NCBI GenBank assembly: GCA_964017155.1
Contig: OZ024855.1
Coordinates: 52,678,664 to 52,742,663 of the forward strand
Length of the DNA: 64,000 nucleotides
Origin: Oasisia sp. SBJ-2009
Lineage: Eukaryota; Annelida; Polychaeta; Sabellida; Siboglinidae
Direction: 5' to 3'
The notes under the pieces were generated by a model, which saw only the letters and a program-made list of their open reading frames with translations, ran no database searches and was not told the origin of the DNA. This document shows positions 51,139 to 62,240 of this stretch, one piece after another. Position numbers and translations under genes: made by a program. Within the stretch, counting starts at the first letter, position 1, and the number at the start of each line of letters is the position of its first letter.

Positions 51139-53223
51139 TCAGTTTGGCAAGGGCCAATATGCAGCAGTGCAGGGGAGTCCATAGAGTCGGCAGCTGCATC
51201 GACAGGATTTGCATCCCCCCGAACAGTTGCAATGGATAATTTTCAAGAGTTCGTCAGGCGCAACATTGTTTTGGGTCATAATTGGAATTAACTTATCATT
51301 TTCCTGTTTCCATCCCCATTCAGTTGGGTTCATTTCATTTGCCATACCCATCCATACCATAATTTGAAAGTACACACGTTGGCTATGGAATCTTGTTGCA
51401 GTGATGTTGGGGGAAGCCGTTCAGGAGTGACAAATGCTTGAGCAGTTGCCACTTTCTTGATGAAAATGATATGGCGCAGTGATGATAGCATATCATTAGA
51501 CTTGCCACCAAAGAGATCAACCATCAGGTCTTTGCCAAGATCTGATATGTCCTCTTGAGATTTGTTTTGAAGGATGAATGCACTAGCACAGGTCTTCATG
51601 ACAGGATCAGATTTCACTAATTTCCAGAAGGCTGACTTTTTCCGAAGCCATAAATCATTGAAGGTGAATCAAAGCCTGAGTAGGCATGTACAAAGAGCAA
51701 CTCATTGCACACATCGTTTCCTAAAATTTCTTTCAACAGGTTAATATTATACACTCTGTGTTCTTTTGACTGCTTGTTTGCGTCAGAACGGAAGTAGATT
51801 ATCTCATTGTCTGTTCTGGAGTAATGAAGGAGCAAGATCAGCAAATCTGTATCCTCACCGACCAACGTTGTGGTGCAATGACGGGATCGTTCAACAGTTG
51901 CCTTAACGATATCAACGTCTGTGTCCCTGGTGACTGAATGACATGGCATCCCCTTTTAGTTAGTGCTGTGCTGATGAGAGCAATCATGTCTGCCTTTATC
52001 TTGTCATGAGACACAAAGTCCTCCTTTTTGCCTGAACACTCTTTTTCTGCAGTGAAACTAACAATAGGGTGCAGGTTTTTTCGTTGTCTTTGATGTGTGT
52101 TGTCTTTCATGGAGGGACCTTCACCGTAGCCATCGAACACCACTGTCGCTTGTCCGTAATGTCTCACAGTGAAGTCTGCATAAGACTCAGCTATTGCATT
52201 ATATGAGTCGCCTTTCTTCCACGGTAAATGATGGAGCAAAGAGCCACCATCAAGCACGTAACAATCTGTTTTGGGAATATAGTTCATCACAGCCTCACTT
52301 GATAAGTCCACAGCATGGTATCGAATTGCCTGAGCAAGCTGAGGTTTGTCTGCTTTTCGAAGAATGTTCCTGGTCTCAAAGAGGGCTGGAGGGTAGGGGC
52401 TTAGTTCACACGTCAAAACCTCTTCAAGGGAAAGATCTCCTGACCTTGACCCCACAAGGAAACACTGGAACAGAAGGGCAGGATCAATGGTATGATCAGG
52501 AGCAATCCTCACAGCAGAGATATTCCCAAGGGTTTTGGCTCTGTCTTTCCGCTTGAATTTGTAAGTAAATGCCGACTTTCTGATTATATCTTTAATGATC
52601 TTGTTCCCAACCGATTCAAAGTTATGTACATTAACGTCTGGCCCAGCCACTATCCCGTTGACAAAGTTTCTCAGAGTAGGATAAGATGTGAAGGGTGAGC
52701 TTTATCCGAATTTTCTCGAGATCAGATGCATCTCTTTTGATGTGCGCCTCAGTTGAGTCTTTGTGTTGCGGACTTATAGTATAGGTTAGGTTTGTGAAAT
52801 CCTGCCTCGCAATGTTGTACTCGGCTGTTACAGGTGCAGATAAGGTCCAAAGGTTTCCATGTCCTCGGTCATCCCACTGCCGCGAGTTAGACCACCAGTG
52901 CCCTTTAGAGACCTCATGAATGATTGTTCAATGACAAGAAAAATACTAAGCCCTGCCCAGCACTGATTGCTCCTACGAACAACATGAAAACCATCAAGGA
53001 ACTTTCGATAAACGTCTGGGTGCTTTTCCTCCTGGTTGCTCATTTGCTGCAGGTAGTAATGAGCAGATGGCAGGTAATTGAAGTGCCCAGCTGCAGCAAA
53101 CACAGTTAGGCAATTGGACACTGCCTGCAAATGCATCAACCAATACCCAGTACGATCCACCTTGATCAACATTCTTGCCATGCCAACCATACGCTGATAA
53201 TTCAGCCACAACTGCTCAAGCAT
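51139..53223 (-). pseudogene. Transposon F protein: PIN/XPG-like nuclease plus CXC domain
   Basis: Five minus-strand blocks lie in protein order. 53,223-52,828 (131 residues) has FHVVRRSNQCWAGLS and the MRSLKGTGGLTRG motif. 52,650-51,838 (270 residues) has FKRKDRAKTL, LFETRNILRKADKP, YVLDGGSLLHHLPW and VVFDGYGEGPSMKD. A frameshift near 51,945 leads to 51,949-51,617 with DTDVDIVKA and VGEDTDLLILL, Asp-rich motifs like those of PIN/XPG-fold nucleases. Then come 51,617-51,330 and 51,375-51,139 with CNCSGGCKSCRCSCR, a cysteine-rich CXC (tesmin/TSO1-like) segment. Frame is lost between 52,828 and 52,650. This architecture recurs in many uncharacterised invertebrate proteins (family knowledge). Confidence 0.72.
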
Positions 53224-53600
53224 TTGTCACTCCTGAACGGCTTCCCCCAACATCACCTGCAACAAGATTCCATAGCCAACGTATGTACTTCCACATTATG
53301 GTATGGATGGGGATGCCAAATGAAATGAAACCAACTGAATGGGGATGGAAACAGGAAAATGATCAGTTAATTCCAATTATGACCTAAAACAATGCTGCGC
53401 CTGACGAACTCTTGAAAATTATCCATTGCAACTGTTCGGGGGCGGGGGGGGGGTGCAAATCCTGTCGATGCAGCTGCAGACGCTATGAACTTCCCTGCAC
53501 TGCTGCATGTGGCCCTTGCCAAATTGAAAACTGTGACAATCCAAACAACACTCAAGAGGTCGATACTGAGGAGGAGGATGACACTCAAAACTGAACGCTC
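53206..53600 (+). pseudogene. Inverted duplicate of transposon F C-terminal coding part
   Basis: The plus strand encodes the same AQAFVTPERLPPTSPA, MVWMGMPNEMKPTEWGW and CNCSG...GCKSCRCSCRRY segments found on the minus strand at 51,139-51,440. It has an expanded G run near 53,440. It abruptly replaces the N-terminal coding sequence at about 53,206, so the right arm is a copied, flipped left arm. Confidence 0.75.
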
Positions 53601-54665
53601 TGAAACTTATTTTATGGACAAATGTGTTTGTGCATTAGGTGATAGTGGACAGCTGAAGGTCATGAGTTCAATATCATAATGATACAACAGCTCAGTGAGA
53701 TCCAAAGTTGTCTTATTGTGTTCCTTGTCCACACAAACCTGGGGATAGACATCAAGATCATCAAATTTGAGTCAATAGTTATGGACTTGCGGTCATTTGG
53801 AGGTATTGGCGGCCATGTTTGACGCCATATTGCATTTTTGTGTTACATATATAGGCCAACATAATTTTTTATGATATTAATGTGTTCTTTGCCCACAAAA
53901 ACCTAGGGATAGACACCAAGATCATCACATTTGAGTTACATAGTTATGATCATTAAGAGGTTTCGGCGGCCATCTTGGACGCCATCTTGAAAACAAACTT
54001 TTCCGGGGGTCCTACTTTGGTCAACTTTTAGTATGTTATAAAGTACACTAAACCCTACCAGAATCAGTTGAGAAACCTTTTGTAGCATTTTTTTGGGGGT
54101 TGAGTGGGTATTTTCCATAAAAATTATATCGACCTGACTACACCTGACAGATGGTGAACTACATATTTACGTAAAACGCCAATTGACGCCTCTAAGCAAT
54201 GTCAAGTTAAAAACAGTTTTAGAAAAAGGTTAACGACCCTATTATACAGCCGATTGATGGCTGACGAATTGTCATCTTAAAGTGGCATTTAAAATTTTTC
54301 TTTTTATATTAAATCTTACTATGTACTATCATGTTGTTATATTTTATTGGAGCACCTTTTATGTTAGCGCGTTGTCTTATTGATGACATTTGTTTACCTG
54401 TCTTTGACAATATATACATTTTAATTATTGTGTTTATTTATTTATGTATTTATTTTTATATTTTCTTAAATTCATTGTTGGTATTTTTCTGAGGACCACA
54501 TTGGAAACAAGTGTGATATAGCGTGCTCTAATGTGTCTATCCTCGGTAAATAGTATATTTATATATATATTATAATGTTTTACCAAATAAACTCACTCAC
54601 AAGCAGGCATACAGTGCACATTTAAATGTCGCCCCAGGCTGTTAAACGAAGACCGACAAAACCGG

Positions 54666-54687
54666 TCGAGGTCACAATTCAAGGTCA
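54666..54687 (+). promoter_or_regulatory. Paired nuclear-receptor-type half-sites (DR7), first mutated
   Basis: TCGAGGTCA and TCAAGGTCA in the same arrangement as the other block B copies; the AGGTCA cores are both intact. Confidence 0.28.
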
Positions 54688-55864
54688 AACCTCAAAGGTA
54701 TTATATATCATGAACTATGTCATGACCACATAGCGCCCCTGGTGGCTAAATGGTGTGGTATTCCCAAGGATGCCCAGTTTGAATATATTAATCTAGCGTG
54801 ACGTCAGTCGTGGATCTGGTGTAAATTCGTGCAGCGCCGTCGCACGGTGTTGTGTAAATAACGCTGAGAACGCATCCCGGCAGCGCAACGTTTTCCACAG
54901 CTGACGTCATGATTCTGCCCCTCGTGCATTTCCCGAAACCATTTAGTTTCCAAGGCGGCACCGCGACAGCTCCTGTTTAATGTCAATTTTAAAACGCTTC
55001 ATCAAACTTGTGATTTCTGCGTTGTCGTTGTAGTGCATACATCATATGTACATGCATATCTTTAGAGTTATTTGAATTTGTTTGAGGCAAAATATGGCCT
55101 CTAAGGAGGCACGAATTTAGATACGACCTCGTTCATCGATTAATCACAATAACATCATACGGATTACATTCTTACGGGTCAGCCATTAATTCGCACATTT
55201 CTAACTGACTTCTCTACGTATTCTCTTAAAACTGGTGTTATATCCATGCCCCTCAGTACAAAACTCCGCCAATTTACACCGAATTCCAGAAATCCGCTCC
55301 ATTGTATATGATATTGTCTCAGGGTGCTAACTGTTTCTAAAAACCGCAATGTAGTCCGTGTATTAGTACGAAATTGTACCCGTATGTAAGCTGCTGCATG
55401 CGTGTGAAGCAGCGGTGCATATATTGGAACTTGAGTGTGACGTATTGTCCGATTCGATGGAACGGCGCAGCCACGCCTATAGTTCGTGGCCATGTACTGA
55501 ACGATGCTAAAATTGGACGCAATAAACATATGCAGGTAATGATCCACACATGTCTTGCGTCGTTCCACAATTATATATCATATGAATACAACATGATACA
55601 CGAAAACGTACCTATAATTATTATTATTTTCCTTCCTTCTCTCTCCTTTTCACTTTGTCAAGGTTACATTATATTACTTTATTGGTGTTATGCTTTGATA
55701 TGTTATATGTTGCATAGCAACATGTTGATTAATGGAAGAAATATCTATTAAGCAAACGATCAAAGAAGATAAAATATATTCACCATTGTTATTCTCGGAA
55801 GATAAAACATATAACATTGCACACACGCAATGGCCTTTTCAATTACCTGTTTTGTTCAATTTTC

Positions 55865-55870
55865 TTTATT
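55865..55870 (-). terminator. Polyadenylation signal of second EGF gene copy
   Basis: AATAAA on the minus strand, about 90 nt after the TAG stop at 55,958-55,960. Confidence 0.5.
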
Positions 55871-55957
55871 TACCATTATATTCGGGCGAGTTATTCAGTT
55901 TAATAGTTATCCGCCAGCGGCGATATGTAACCTTTGTTTTTCTTAACCACTTGTAGC

Positions 55958-56061
55958 CTAGGTTGTGACAAAAACCTTTGCCGTAATTTTATAATTCAAC
56001 ACATATCCGCATGGTGGCCGCACTTGACATTTCACATTTATCTTCGTTACGCATCGTTTGA
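55958..56061 (-). CDS. Terminal exon of a second EGF gene copy
   Basis: Same 104-nt length, phase and TACAG acceptor as 8,705-8,808, but the stop is TAG instead of TAA at the same codon. The tail reads CQVRPPC where the other copy has CQVPPPC. Independent preservation of frame, length and stop position in two diverged copies supports a real coding exon. Confidence 0.6.
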
Positions 56062-56221
56062 CTGTACGTTTAGGGACAGGTTGAGGTATGATATGCCAAA
56101 ATGGTGAAATAATATAGGCGAGAGGTTGCGTTAGACTATGTAAATCATACACGACCAACAGTGACGCCGCGTGGTAGGTCACTGTATATGGATCGAAAAG
56201 TAAGTGTGTCAAAATACTTAC

Positions 56222-56335
56222 TTTCATTGCAAAAACGTCCCACAAAAGCACCTTTGCAAATGCATTTATAACCGGGTCCCCAATTCGTCAGTATGCAAAT
56301 TCCGCCATTTTTGCATGGTTTTGAATCACATACAC
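56222..56335 (-). CDS. EGF-like module exon 31 (rightmost, most divergent)
   Basis: All six cysteines are kept, but residues change to CKNGGIC, TNWGPGYK, CICKGAFVGRFC and NES. The split last codon begins with A, giving Ile at the junction with the terminal exon. Acceptor is TTTCAG, donor GTAAGT. The intron to the terminal exon is 160 nt. Divergence with cysteines and splice sites preserved suggests purifying selection on this copy. Confidence 0.78.
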
Positions 56336-57171
56336 CTGAAACATTGAAACCGGTTATCATCGAGCTGTGAGTGGAGACTGGCGCGTAGCACTGCAAGTTT
56401 AATTGTTAAGAACCGCCACCTGACAGATGCTGAACTACATATTTAGGTCAAACACTAATATGACGTGTAAGTCTCGCGCGCGTAAACGAGGCTGGGAGCA
56501 GTTGTGGGCATGAGATCCATATTTTCCATTTTAACATATAGATTTTTGGTCGTAAAAATCGAACTGTTCCCAAATAGCGTATTTCAGTTATATTGTCGGA
56601 AGGATTATTACAAGCAGAAGCAGTGGAATACTTTGCCGGTAGCAATGATCACGGAAATCATGAATTTTAATCGATTATTAAGGTGGTTGTCATGGCAATA
56701 GCAGCAAGTACTTGTGTTTGGCGAACTTTATTAATAATGAAGTGTTCCAATTTTCGCACAGTACAACCTGTTTGGGGCAAACGTACACATGTATTATGAT
56801 TATTTGCATTAAAACAACTGATCAGATATAAGAGCTTATCGAAACCACAACGTACAGCAATATAAAATGCAAATCCCGTAAAAGACACATACGGCCTAAC
56901 ATCGTGTCTATTATCTGAACTACGTAAACTGCTATGTGTCTATGATAGTGTGAGAAAACTCAATATTAAATCAGACATTTAAGACAAGAAACGTATAATA
57001 CAAGATATTTATGACCTGATTTTGCTAGTATTCATCAGTCGAAAGCTACAACTGTCATCCATCGTTAGAATATTATTCTTGTGGCGAGTCCCCAATTGTC
57101 TCGCTTAGTCCCCAATAAGGTCCAATCGCGCGGAGTCACGCTATGTATCGCGACCCACTTACAGGCCCTAT
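56336..57171. other. EGF-unit upstream remnant and unique sequence
   Basis: EGF-unit intron continues to about 56,465; the rest to about 57,171 matches nothing else in the window. It includes a short GCGCGCG run and TGGCGAGTCCCCAATTG/TAGTCCCCAATAAGG, two related short segments. No convincing coding frame or RNA gene seen. Confidence 0.5.
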
Positions 57172-57296
57172 TAACGCCTCTAAGCGGGTATACGGTGCAC
57201 TACAAAATTAGGGCAAAGTCAAATGGCGCCCCAGGCTGTTAAACGACGACCGACAAAATCCGGTCAAGGTCACAATTCAAGGTCAAACATCAAGGG
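57172..57296 (-). repeat. Block B fragment truncated by LINE E
   Basis: Matches 19,675-19,800 and 7,375-7,490 (GTGCACTACAAAATTAGGGC, GCCCCAGGCTGTTAAACG) and ends within the half-site segment where LINE E begins. Confidence 0.7.
57264..57285 (+). promoter_or_regulatory. Paired nuclear-receptor-type half-sites (DR7)
   Basis: Two perfect TCAAGGTCA sites, cores seven bases apart; the fourth well-preserved copy in the window. Confidence 0.3.
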
Positions 57297-57307
57297 TTAG
57301 ATATAGG

Positions 57308-57337
57308 GTCGTAATTTCGCAGCGCCGAAATTACGAC
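57308..57337. other. Perfect 12-bp inverted repeat at LINE E start
   Basis: GTCGTAATTTCG (57,308-57,319) and its complement (57,326-57,337) flank a six-base loop CAGCGC. No run of T follows. Confidence 0.7.
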
Positions 57338-57402
57338 GCCAATTCTACCAATCCAAAATTGCATCAATAGAAGCAACATCATCACGGGATTGGTGGAAAC
57401 AT

Positions 57403-59018
57403 ATGAAGACACTCTTGGGTAACTCACCTGGCGGTCAAAATGAGATGTTGGGTTTGGCAAATGCATTTACTGGTGGAGATATGGACACTCTTGTTAACCG
57501 TATGAATGCATGCTTCGTGGCGATCAGTGAAGACTTGCCAAAACTACGAGCTACACGCCCCATCTTTGACATTAAAGAACCACTGCCAGCTAAATTCACC
57601 ATCAGCGTGAGTGACACTAAGTTGGCACTTGATAAGATCAAAGTGAACAAAGCTACGGGTCCGGCTAGAATACCCCCATGGGCGTTGAAAGAGTGTTCAC
57701 ACCTTCTTGCGGCGCCGGTAACTGCGATATTGAATAGTCCTCTTAGAGAAGGTGTACTGCCAAAACTATGGAAGACGGCAACTATTATTCCTGTGTCAAA
57801 GAAACATCCCCCAGTTACTATTGAAAATGACATAAGACCGATATCATGTATACCCATTATAGCTAAGGTGTTTGAATCACTAGTGCTAAAATGGGTCGAT
57901 TATTATGTTAAACCACAAATTGATGATAAGCAGTATGGAGGAATGGCAGGGACTTGTACCACGGATGCTCTTGTTGAAATGCTCCACAAATGGTATGAAA
58001 GCACCGATGTAACGGGCAATTTGGTAAGAATGATTTTTCTTGATTATAGCAAAGCATTTGATCTGATTAACCACGATATACTGTTAAACCCAAACAAATT
58101 ACTGGAATGGAAGTACCTGCACATCTGGTTCGATGGATGGCTGCGTTCTTACTAGATCGCGAACAGAGAGTGAAAATATGCGACGCTGTGTCAAAACCAG
58201 GGTATCCCAATGGGGGCGTTCCCCAAGGGACTTTATCAGGGCCAAAACACTTTTTAGTCCATATCAATGATTTGCAAACGCCTTGTCCTATTTATAAATA
58301 TGTTGACGACAGCACTATATTTGAAATATGCAACCAAGACATGGTATATGTTATCCAGGATTCTGCTAACCTTGTTGAGCAATGGTCCTGTAATAATGGC
58401 ATGCGTATCAATACGACTAAGACCAAAGAGATGGTTATATGTTTCAGAAGAGACAGAACATTGGTAGATTCTCTGCCATATATTTATATGAATGGAAATT
58501 ATATTGAAAGAGTGTCTCAAGCAAAGGTTCTCGGTGTAACTATATCATCTGATTTAAGTTGGAATGAGATTATTTCAAAGGCAAGACAGAGAGTGTACAT
58601 GATTTATCAACTGAAACGTGCTGGTATCAACCAAAACGATTTGATCAGAATTTATGTATCTGTAATTAGACCTGTAGTCGAATATGCGTGCCCTGTGTGG
58701 CATACGAACTTACCTAAATACTTATCGGATAACATAGAAATAATTCAAAAAAGGTGTCTCAACACTATATTTCCAGGTTATCAATACGAAAATATCCTGC
58801 AGATGGTAAAGCTGCCGACGTTGCACCGCAGACGCGATGAATTGTGTAGAGTGTATTTCGCTAAAATGAAGAGTAATGATCACAAACTGAATGCGTTATT
58901 ACCAAATGGTCGAAGTGTGCCATATGCCTTGAGGTTGTGTAACAAGTTACCAATTCCAACGGCAAAAACTAATCGCTACAAAAATTCCTTAAAGGGGAAA
59001 AACGGAACGGTTTGGTGA
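57403..59018 (+). pseudogene. LINE E reverse transcriptase, one frameshift
   Basis: The first frame (57,403-58,155) has KVNKATGPARIPPWALK, IRPISCIPIIAKVFE (block 1) and MIFLDYSKAFDLINH (block 3, first Asp). A frameshift within the overlap 58,107-58,155 moves into 58,107-59,018, which carries GVPQGTLSGPKHFLVHIND (block 4), KYVDDSTIFE (block 5, both Asp kept) and AKVLGVTISSDLSWN (block 7). A C-terminal region follows with YACPVWHTNLP and QKRC. Endonuclease is absent. One frame break in 1.6 kb suggests a fairly young copy. Confidence 0.85.
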
Positions 59019-59271
59019 TATGGGCCTAATAGAGCTAAGAAAAACTAACACTTTCCAACCTCAAACAAACTTTTAACGTGAGCGGTTTAGCAGAAGAAAA
59101 AAAAAGAACACATAGAATAGAAAGTCTACGGGTAACTCCATTTTAGAAAAACAGTGACGTATCAGAGGACACGCCACTGATAGGCCAGTGGTTGTCGTAC
59201 TACTTCTTGGCAACTCCGTCGGGTGGCGCTGTGACTTTGCACTCACAAAAGAGCGTAAATATTACGGATGA

Positions 59272-59487
59272 TTTTCTGATTCTTCGTCTGACGGAAATAG
59301 CACGGATTCAGAAGTGGCTGGATATAGATTTCAGCCAAAAAGACATAGCCCTGTGCTGTCAGATAGACCAGATGTCCGTGGTGGTGAAGACCCAAGGGAA
59401 ATTGAAATGACGAGAAGAGAAACAACCAGTCCAGAGTCAGAGACGGCATCGACTGTTGTCAACAATGACATGTACTGTCCGACCTAA
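59272..59487 (+). CDS. Possible short exon, acidic Ser-rich
   Basis: An open stretch bounded upstream by TGA reads FSDSSSDGNSTDSE, then GYRFQPKRHSP and ends NNDMYCPT before TAA, with AATAAA at about 59,565. Ser/Asp-rich segments followed by a Y-x-F-x-P motif occur in some transposon-derived invertebrate proteins; the similarity is weak. No clear splice acceptor is visible and it may be a chance frame. Confidence 0.2.
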   Translation, partial: FSDSSSDGNSTDSEVAGYRFQPKRHSPVLSDRPDVRGGEDPREIEMTRRETTSPESETASTVVNNDMYCPT

Positions 59488-59711
59488 CTATGAAAACGAC
59501 CGCCAGCAGCCGCCGAACTTCTCCTCACTTGTCTTACATACATATACATACACTATGTTATAAAATAAAATCACTTGCATTCCTCTAACGAAGAAAATTC
59601 ACAAAAGCAACTCGATCACAGATCCCGACGGCAACTCAGGCTTTTCGACTTCGGATATTGCGGTTACCGTAACATCGCTATAAGGTTGAAAGTCACGAAA
59701 ACGTCGCCAGT

Positions 59712-60082
59712 AGCAAATATTGTGTCTTTTGTCTATAAAATGAGTGGTATGGATTTACTAGGGATATAAATAGCGTAGTCAAAAGGAGCTCGGCTTGCTC
59801 TTGCTTGCTTCTTGCGATAGTTGTGTTTTTATGGTGGTATGATAATTTATATGTTTGTGGCTATGAAACACACAACAAATCCCATTTTGGCTTGTCCACA
59901 ACACAGGGTAGTATTAAAAAGGATGGTATTTGTAATATTTAGTAACTGTTAGCTGTTTAACTACATGTTTTAGTTCATTCTATGAATACATACCTATTAT
60001 TTTATTATGCTCTCTAAAATATTCGCATCTATTTTCCTTACCATAGCCACGTATATAACTTGTCCACAAAATTTATGTATTT
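59712..60082. other. Transposon G left subterminal region, no gene seen
   Basis: AT-rich sequence with no open frame of note and no motif copy before 60,083. Confidence 0.6.
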
Positions 60083-61157
60083 TACGTTATCCGCATAATA
60101 TACATCATAACTGTGTAACAATGAAGTGCTATCTGCTTGGAAAGTATGTCTGCTTAACACACATACATGGGGTTGTCACCTAAAATAATAAGCTATGAGC
60201 ATAGTAAACTTTTCTGATCGTCAGAAGACATGAAAGTGGCAGAAAAACAGCGTCCTCGTTAAGAATGTATTCTACGTTATCCACTTTTATCATATACGTG
60301 CTTTCCCCAGTATACAATCAAGGTATACTATATGAGGGTACCTTGTTTCCTTTGTGAACTGAAAGTTGTGCATAATATAGAGACCTAATTTAATCACGTA
60401 TGGTTCGATAATACCAAATGGTGTATTTTACGTTATCCGGTATTCTACGTTATCGTGGGGAAGGAAGCATAATAACACATTCCATACTGTTCTTATGGCA
60501 AAGTTTAGGCCAGATCCAAACGAAAGTGGTTCTGCTGCGGGTCTAACGCACAATTTGGAAAACCAAAGATAAGTTTGTATTTAGCAATACATGCATGACA
60601 AACAAATGTAATATTGTACTAGCTAGATTCCCTTCAAAATGAAATAATTTTGTTTTCAGAGTTTATATTCAAGGTATACTATACAAGATTAACTTATTTA
60701 TTTTGTGAAATAAAAGTTGTGCATGATATACATACCTAATTTAATCACATATGGTCCAATAATACCAAATGATGTATTTTACGTTATCCGGTATTTTACG
60801 TTATCGCGGGGAAGGAAGCATTGTAACACATTTCATGGCGTTCTTATGACAACGTTTAGGCCAGATTAAGACGAAAGTGGTTCTGCTGCGGGTCTAACAC
60901 ACAATTTGCAAAACCAAAGATAAGTTTGTATTTAGCAATGCATGCATGACACACACATGAAACATTGTACTAGCTAGATTCCCTTCATAATGATAATGTT
61001 TTCTTTCCCAAATTTACATTCAAGGTATGCTATATGAGATTGCCTTGTTTAGTTTGTGAAATAAAAGTTGTGCAGGATATACATATCTAATTTAATTACA
61101 TATGGTTCAGTAATATGAAATGATGTATGTTACGTTATCCTGTATTCTACGTTATCG
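60083..61157. repeat. Left cluster of TACGTTATC motifs in transposon G
   Basis: Eight direct copies start at 60,083, 60,273, 60,429, 60,446, 60,780, 60,797, 61,131 and 61,148. Three occur as pairs 17 bp apart, one pair in each 351-bp unit. The extended form is TATTYTACGTTATCC. Confidence 0.9.
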
Positions 61158-61302
61158 CCGGGAAGGAAGCATTGTAACACATTCCATGGCGTTCTTACGG
61201 CAACGTTTGGGCCAGATTCAAACGAAAGTGGTTTTGCTGCGGGTCTGACACCTAATTTGCAAAACCAAAGGTAAAGTAGTGAGATTTCCTTCACAATGAG
61301 AG
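60319..61302. repeat. Tandem triplication of a 351-bp unit
   Basis: Units start with CAAGGTAT at 60,319, 60,670 and 61,021. Each holds AAAGTTGTGCA, a motif pair, GGGGAAGGAAGCAT, GAAAGTGGTT and AACCAAAG. The third is shortened by an internal deletion after about 61,275. Units differ by scattered substitutions, so the expansion is not very recent. Confidence 0.9.
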
Positions 61303-61651
61303 ATTACTACCGTATAATTCCACTTAGACTTAGTTATTTTTGTATGCAAAATTAAGCTATCACTTGCAGCTCTTTTAAATCAGAAATCTGGAAAACAAAA
61401 TGGTAGCTAGCTAATGGTGTAGCATTCTTGCACAAAGGACATATAAAAATTATAGTAAATATGTATTGATATCGTAAAATACACACATATGTAACATTTG
61501 AAAGGGAATGCTGTTATTAACCCAAATAGTATCAAGTCAACGAAACGCGAGTGGAATTCATAACAGAAACATTTGAACACATTCAGACATATGTAACATA
61601 ATACTACGTTTCAGGGAGTATTTAACATTTCATTGTAGCGTGTAATATCTA
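61303..61651. other. Transposon G interior, no gene seen
   Basis: AT-rich, no motif copy and no long open frame. Confidence 0.6.
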
Positions 61652-62240
61652 TTGGGTATCTTCTTCAACTTGTGTTGTTTTAAAGTTAAAGTAAAAAGCC
61701 GCGAAAGTCAGCAAACAATTAATATGTACTACGATAAAACAGTTGACTTGACCCCGGAAGCTAGAAAGAGAAGAAGCCATGACATTCCAGAGAAAGATGC
61801 GAATACACCGAGCGAAGAACTGACCGAAGTTGGAAATCAACGCCTATACAAAAGTGCAACCATACCATTGTATATGAGAGACTATTTCGAAGTTCATGTT
61901 GACTTCAAAGACGATGCATGGATGCCTTCAAACCGCACTAAATACGAGAACCTTGCCATTCTTAAAACACACTCTCGCAGAAACCTAATGCACCTTGCAA
62001 GTAGATTTCACCGAGACCTACATGTGCCATTTTCTGGAGGAAATAAGCAGCGTGTACTACTCTAAGGACCAAGTGAAGGTTTCTCCTGCGGTGATACACT
62101 ATAAGGGAATTTACGGTGTACTTGAAACACAAGAGCCTTGCGGTGCTGCCAGATGAAATGGCGCAGTGTTGCATCGTAAAGATCATCGTTGGTTGGATCA
62201 AGCAAGTTAGTATAGGAACTGCACACTCGTGAATCTGATG
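61652..62240 (+). pseudogene. Transposon G transposase-like remnant
   Basis: A 137-codon frame (61,652-62,065) contains charged segments such as LTPEARKRRSHDIPEKD. After a frameshift near 62,000 another plus-strand frame reads QVDFTETYMCHFLEEISSVY and KVSPAVIHYKG up to about 62,135. D-F-x-E-x-Y followed by a Q-V-x-V/I-x-P-x-V segment resembles the first catalytic-Asp region of a transposase-like family widespread in invertebrates (family recognition, moderate confidence). A third frame then reads HKSLAVLPDE near 62,130. At least two frameshifts make it inactive. Confidence 0.45.

Larger units (their letters stand above)
50535..54140 (-). mobile_element. DNA transposon F with PIN/XPG-like and CXC protein
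   Basis: The ends are TAGTCAGGTC and its complement GACCTGACTA. The host CCGCCACCTGACAG is split with CAC duplicated (50,532-50,534 and 54,141-54,143), a 3-bp target duplication. Inverted repeats extend about 0.9 kb on each side (50,535 to about 51,440 and about 53,206 to 54,140). They include AAGATGGCGTCCAAGATGGC segments and an inverted duplicate of the protein C-terminal coding part. The 3-bp duplication and a FEN/XPG/PIN-type nuclease region resemble Academ-class transposons (inference). The coding frame is broken, so this copy is not autonomous. Confidence 0.82.
54144..55957 (-). repeat. Block B, long form without microsatellite, plus 3' flank
   Basis: EGF-unit intron continues after the transposon (to about 54,360), followed by paired half-sites at 54,666-54,687, the decayed 98-residue frame, the TATA-like CAGTACAAAACTCC (mutated here) and the gene 3' flank. 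A TTTATT at 55,865-55,870 is the AATAAA of the gene ending at 55,958. A 129-codon minus-strand frame (55,179-55,568) is open only in this copy; other copies stop at HTHAAV, so I do not call it a gene. Confidence 0.7.
57297..59110 (+). mobile_element. LINE E, 5'-truncated non-LTR retrotransposon
   Basis: The element replaces block B at about 57,297 and carries the linker and RT on the plus strand, ending in an A-rich stretch near 59,100. Its RT resembles LINE B in having V-D-D-S at the catalytic centre. The left boundary is a hairpin-forming sequence (57,308-57,337) and the right end is approximate. Confidence 0.75.

Noticed and set aside
51082..51291. Plus-strand Ser-rich frame at the left arm of transposon F
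   Set aside because: Antisense to the CXC-coding segment, which has clear domain signal on the minus strand.
55179..55568. A 129-residue minus-strand protein in block B
   Set aside because: Open only in this copy; all others stop at HTHAAV, and it overlaps the plus-strand frame, so there is no evidence of coding.
59575..59769. 64-codon plus-strand frame across the left TIR of transposon G
   Set aside because: It crosses the target duplication and TIR boundary, so it cannot be an old coding unit.
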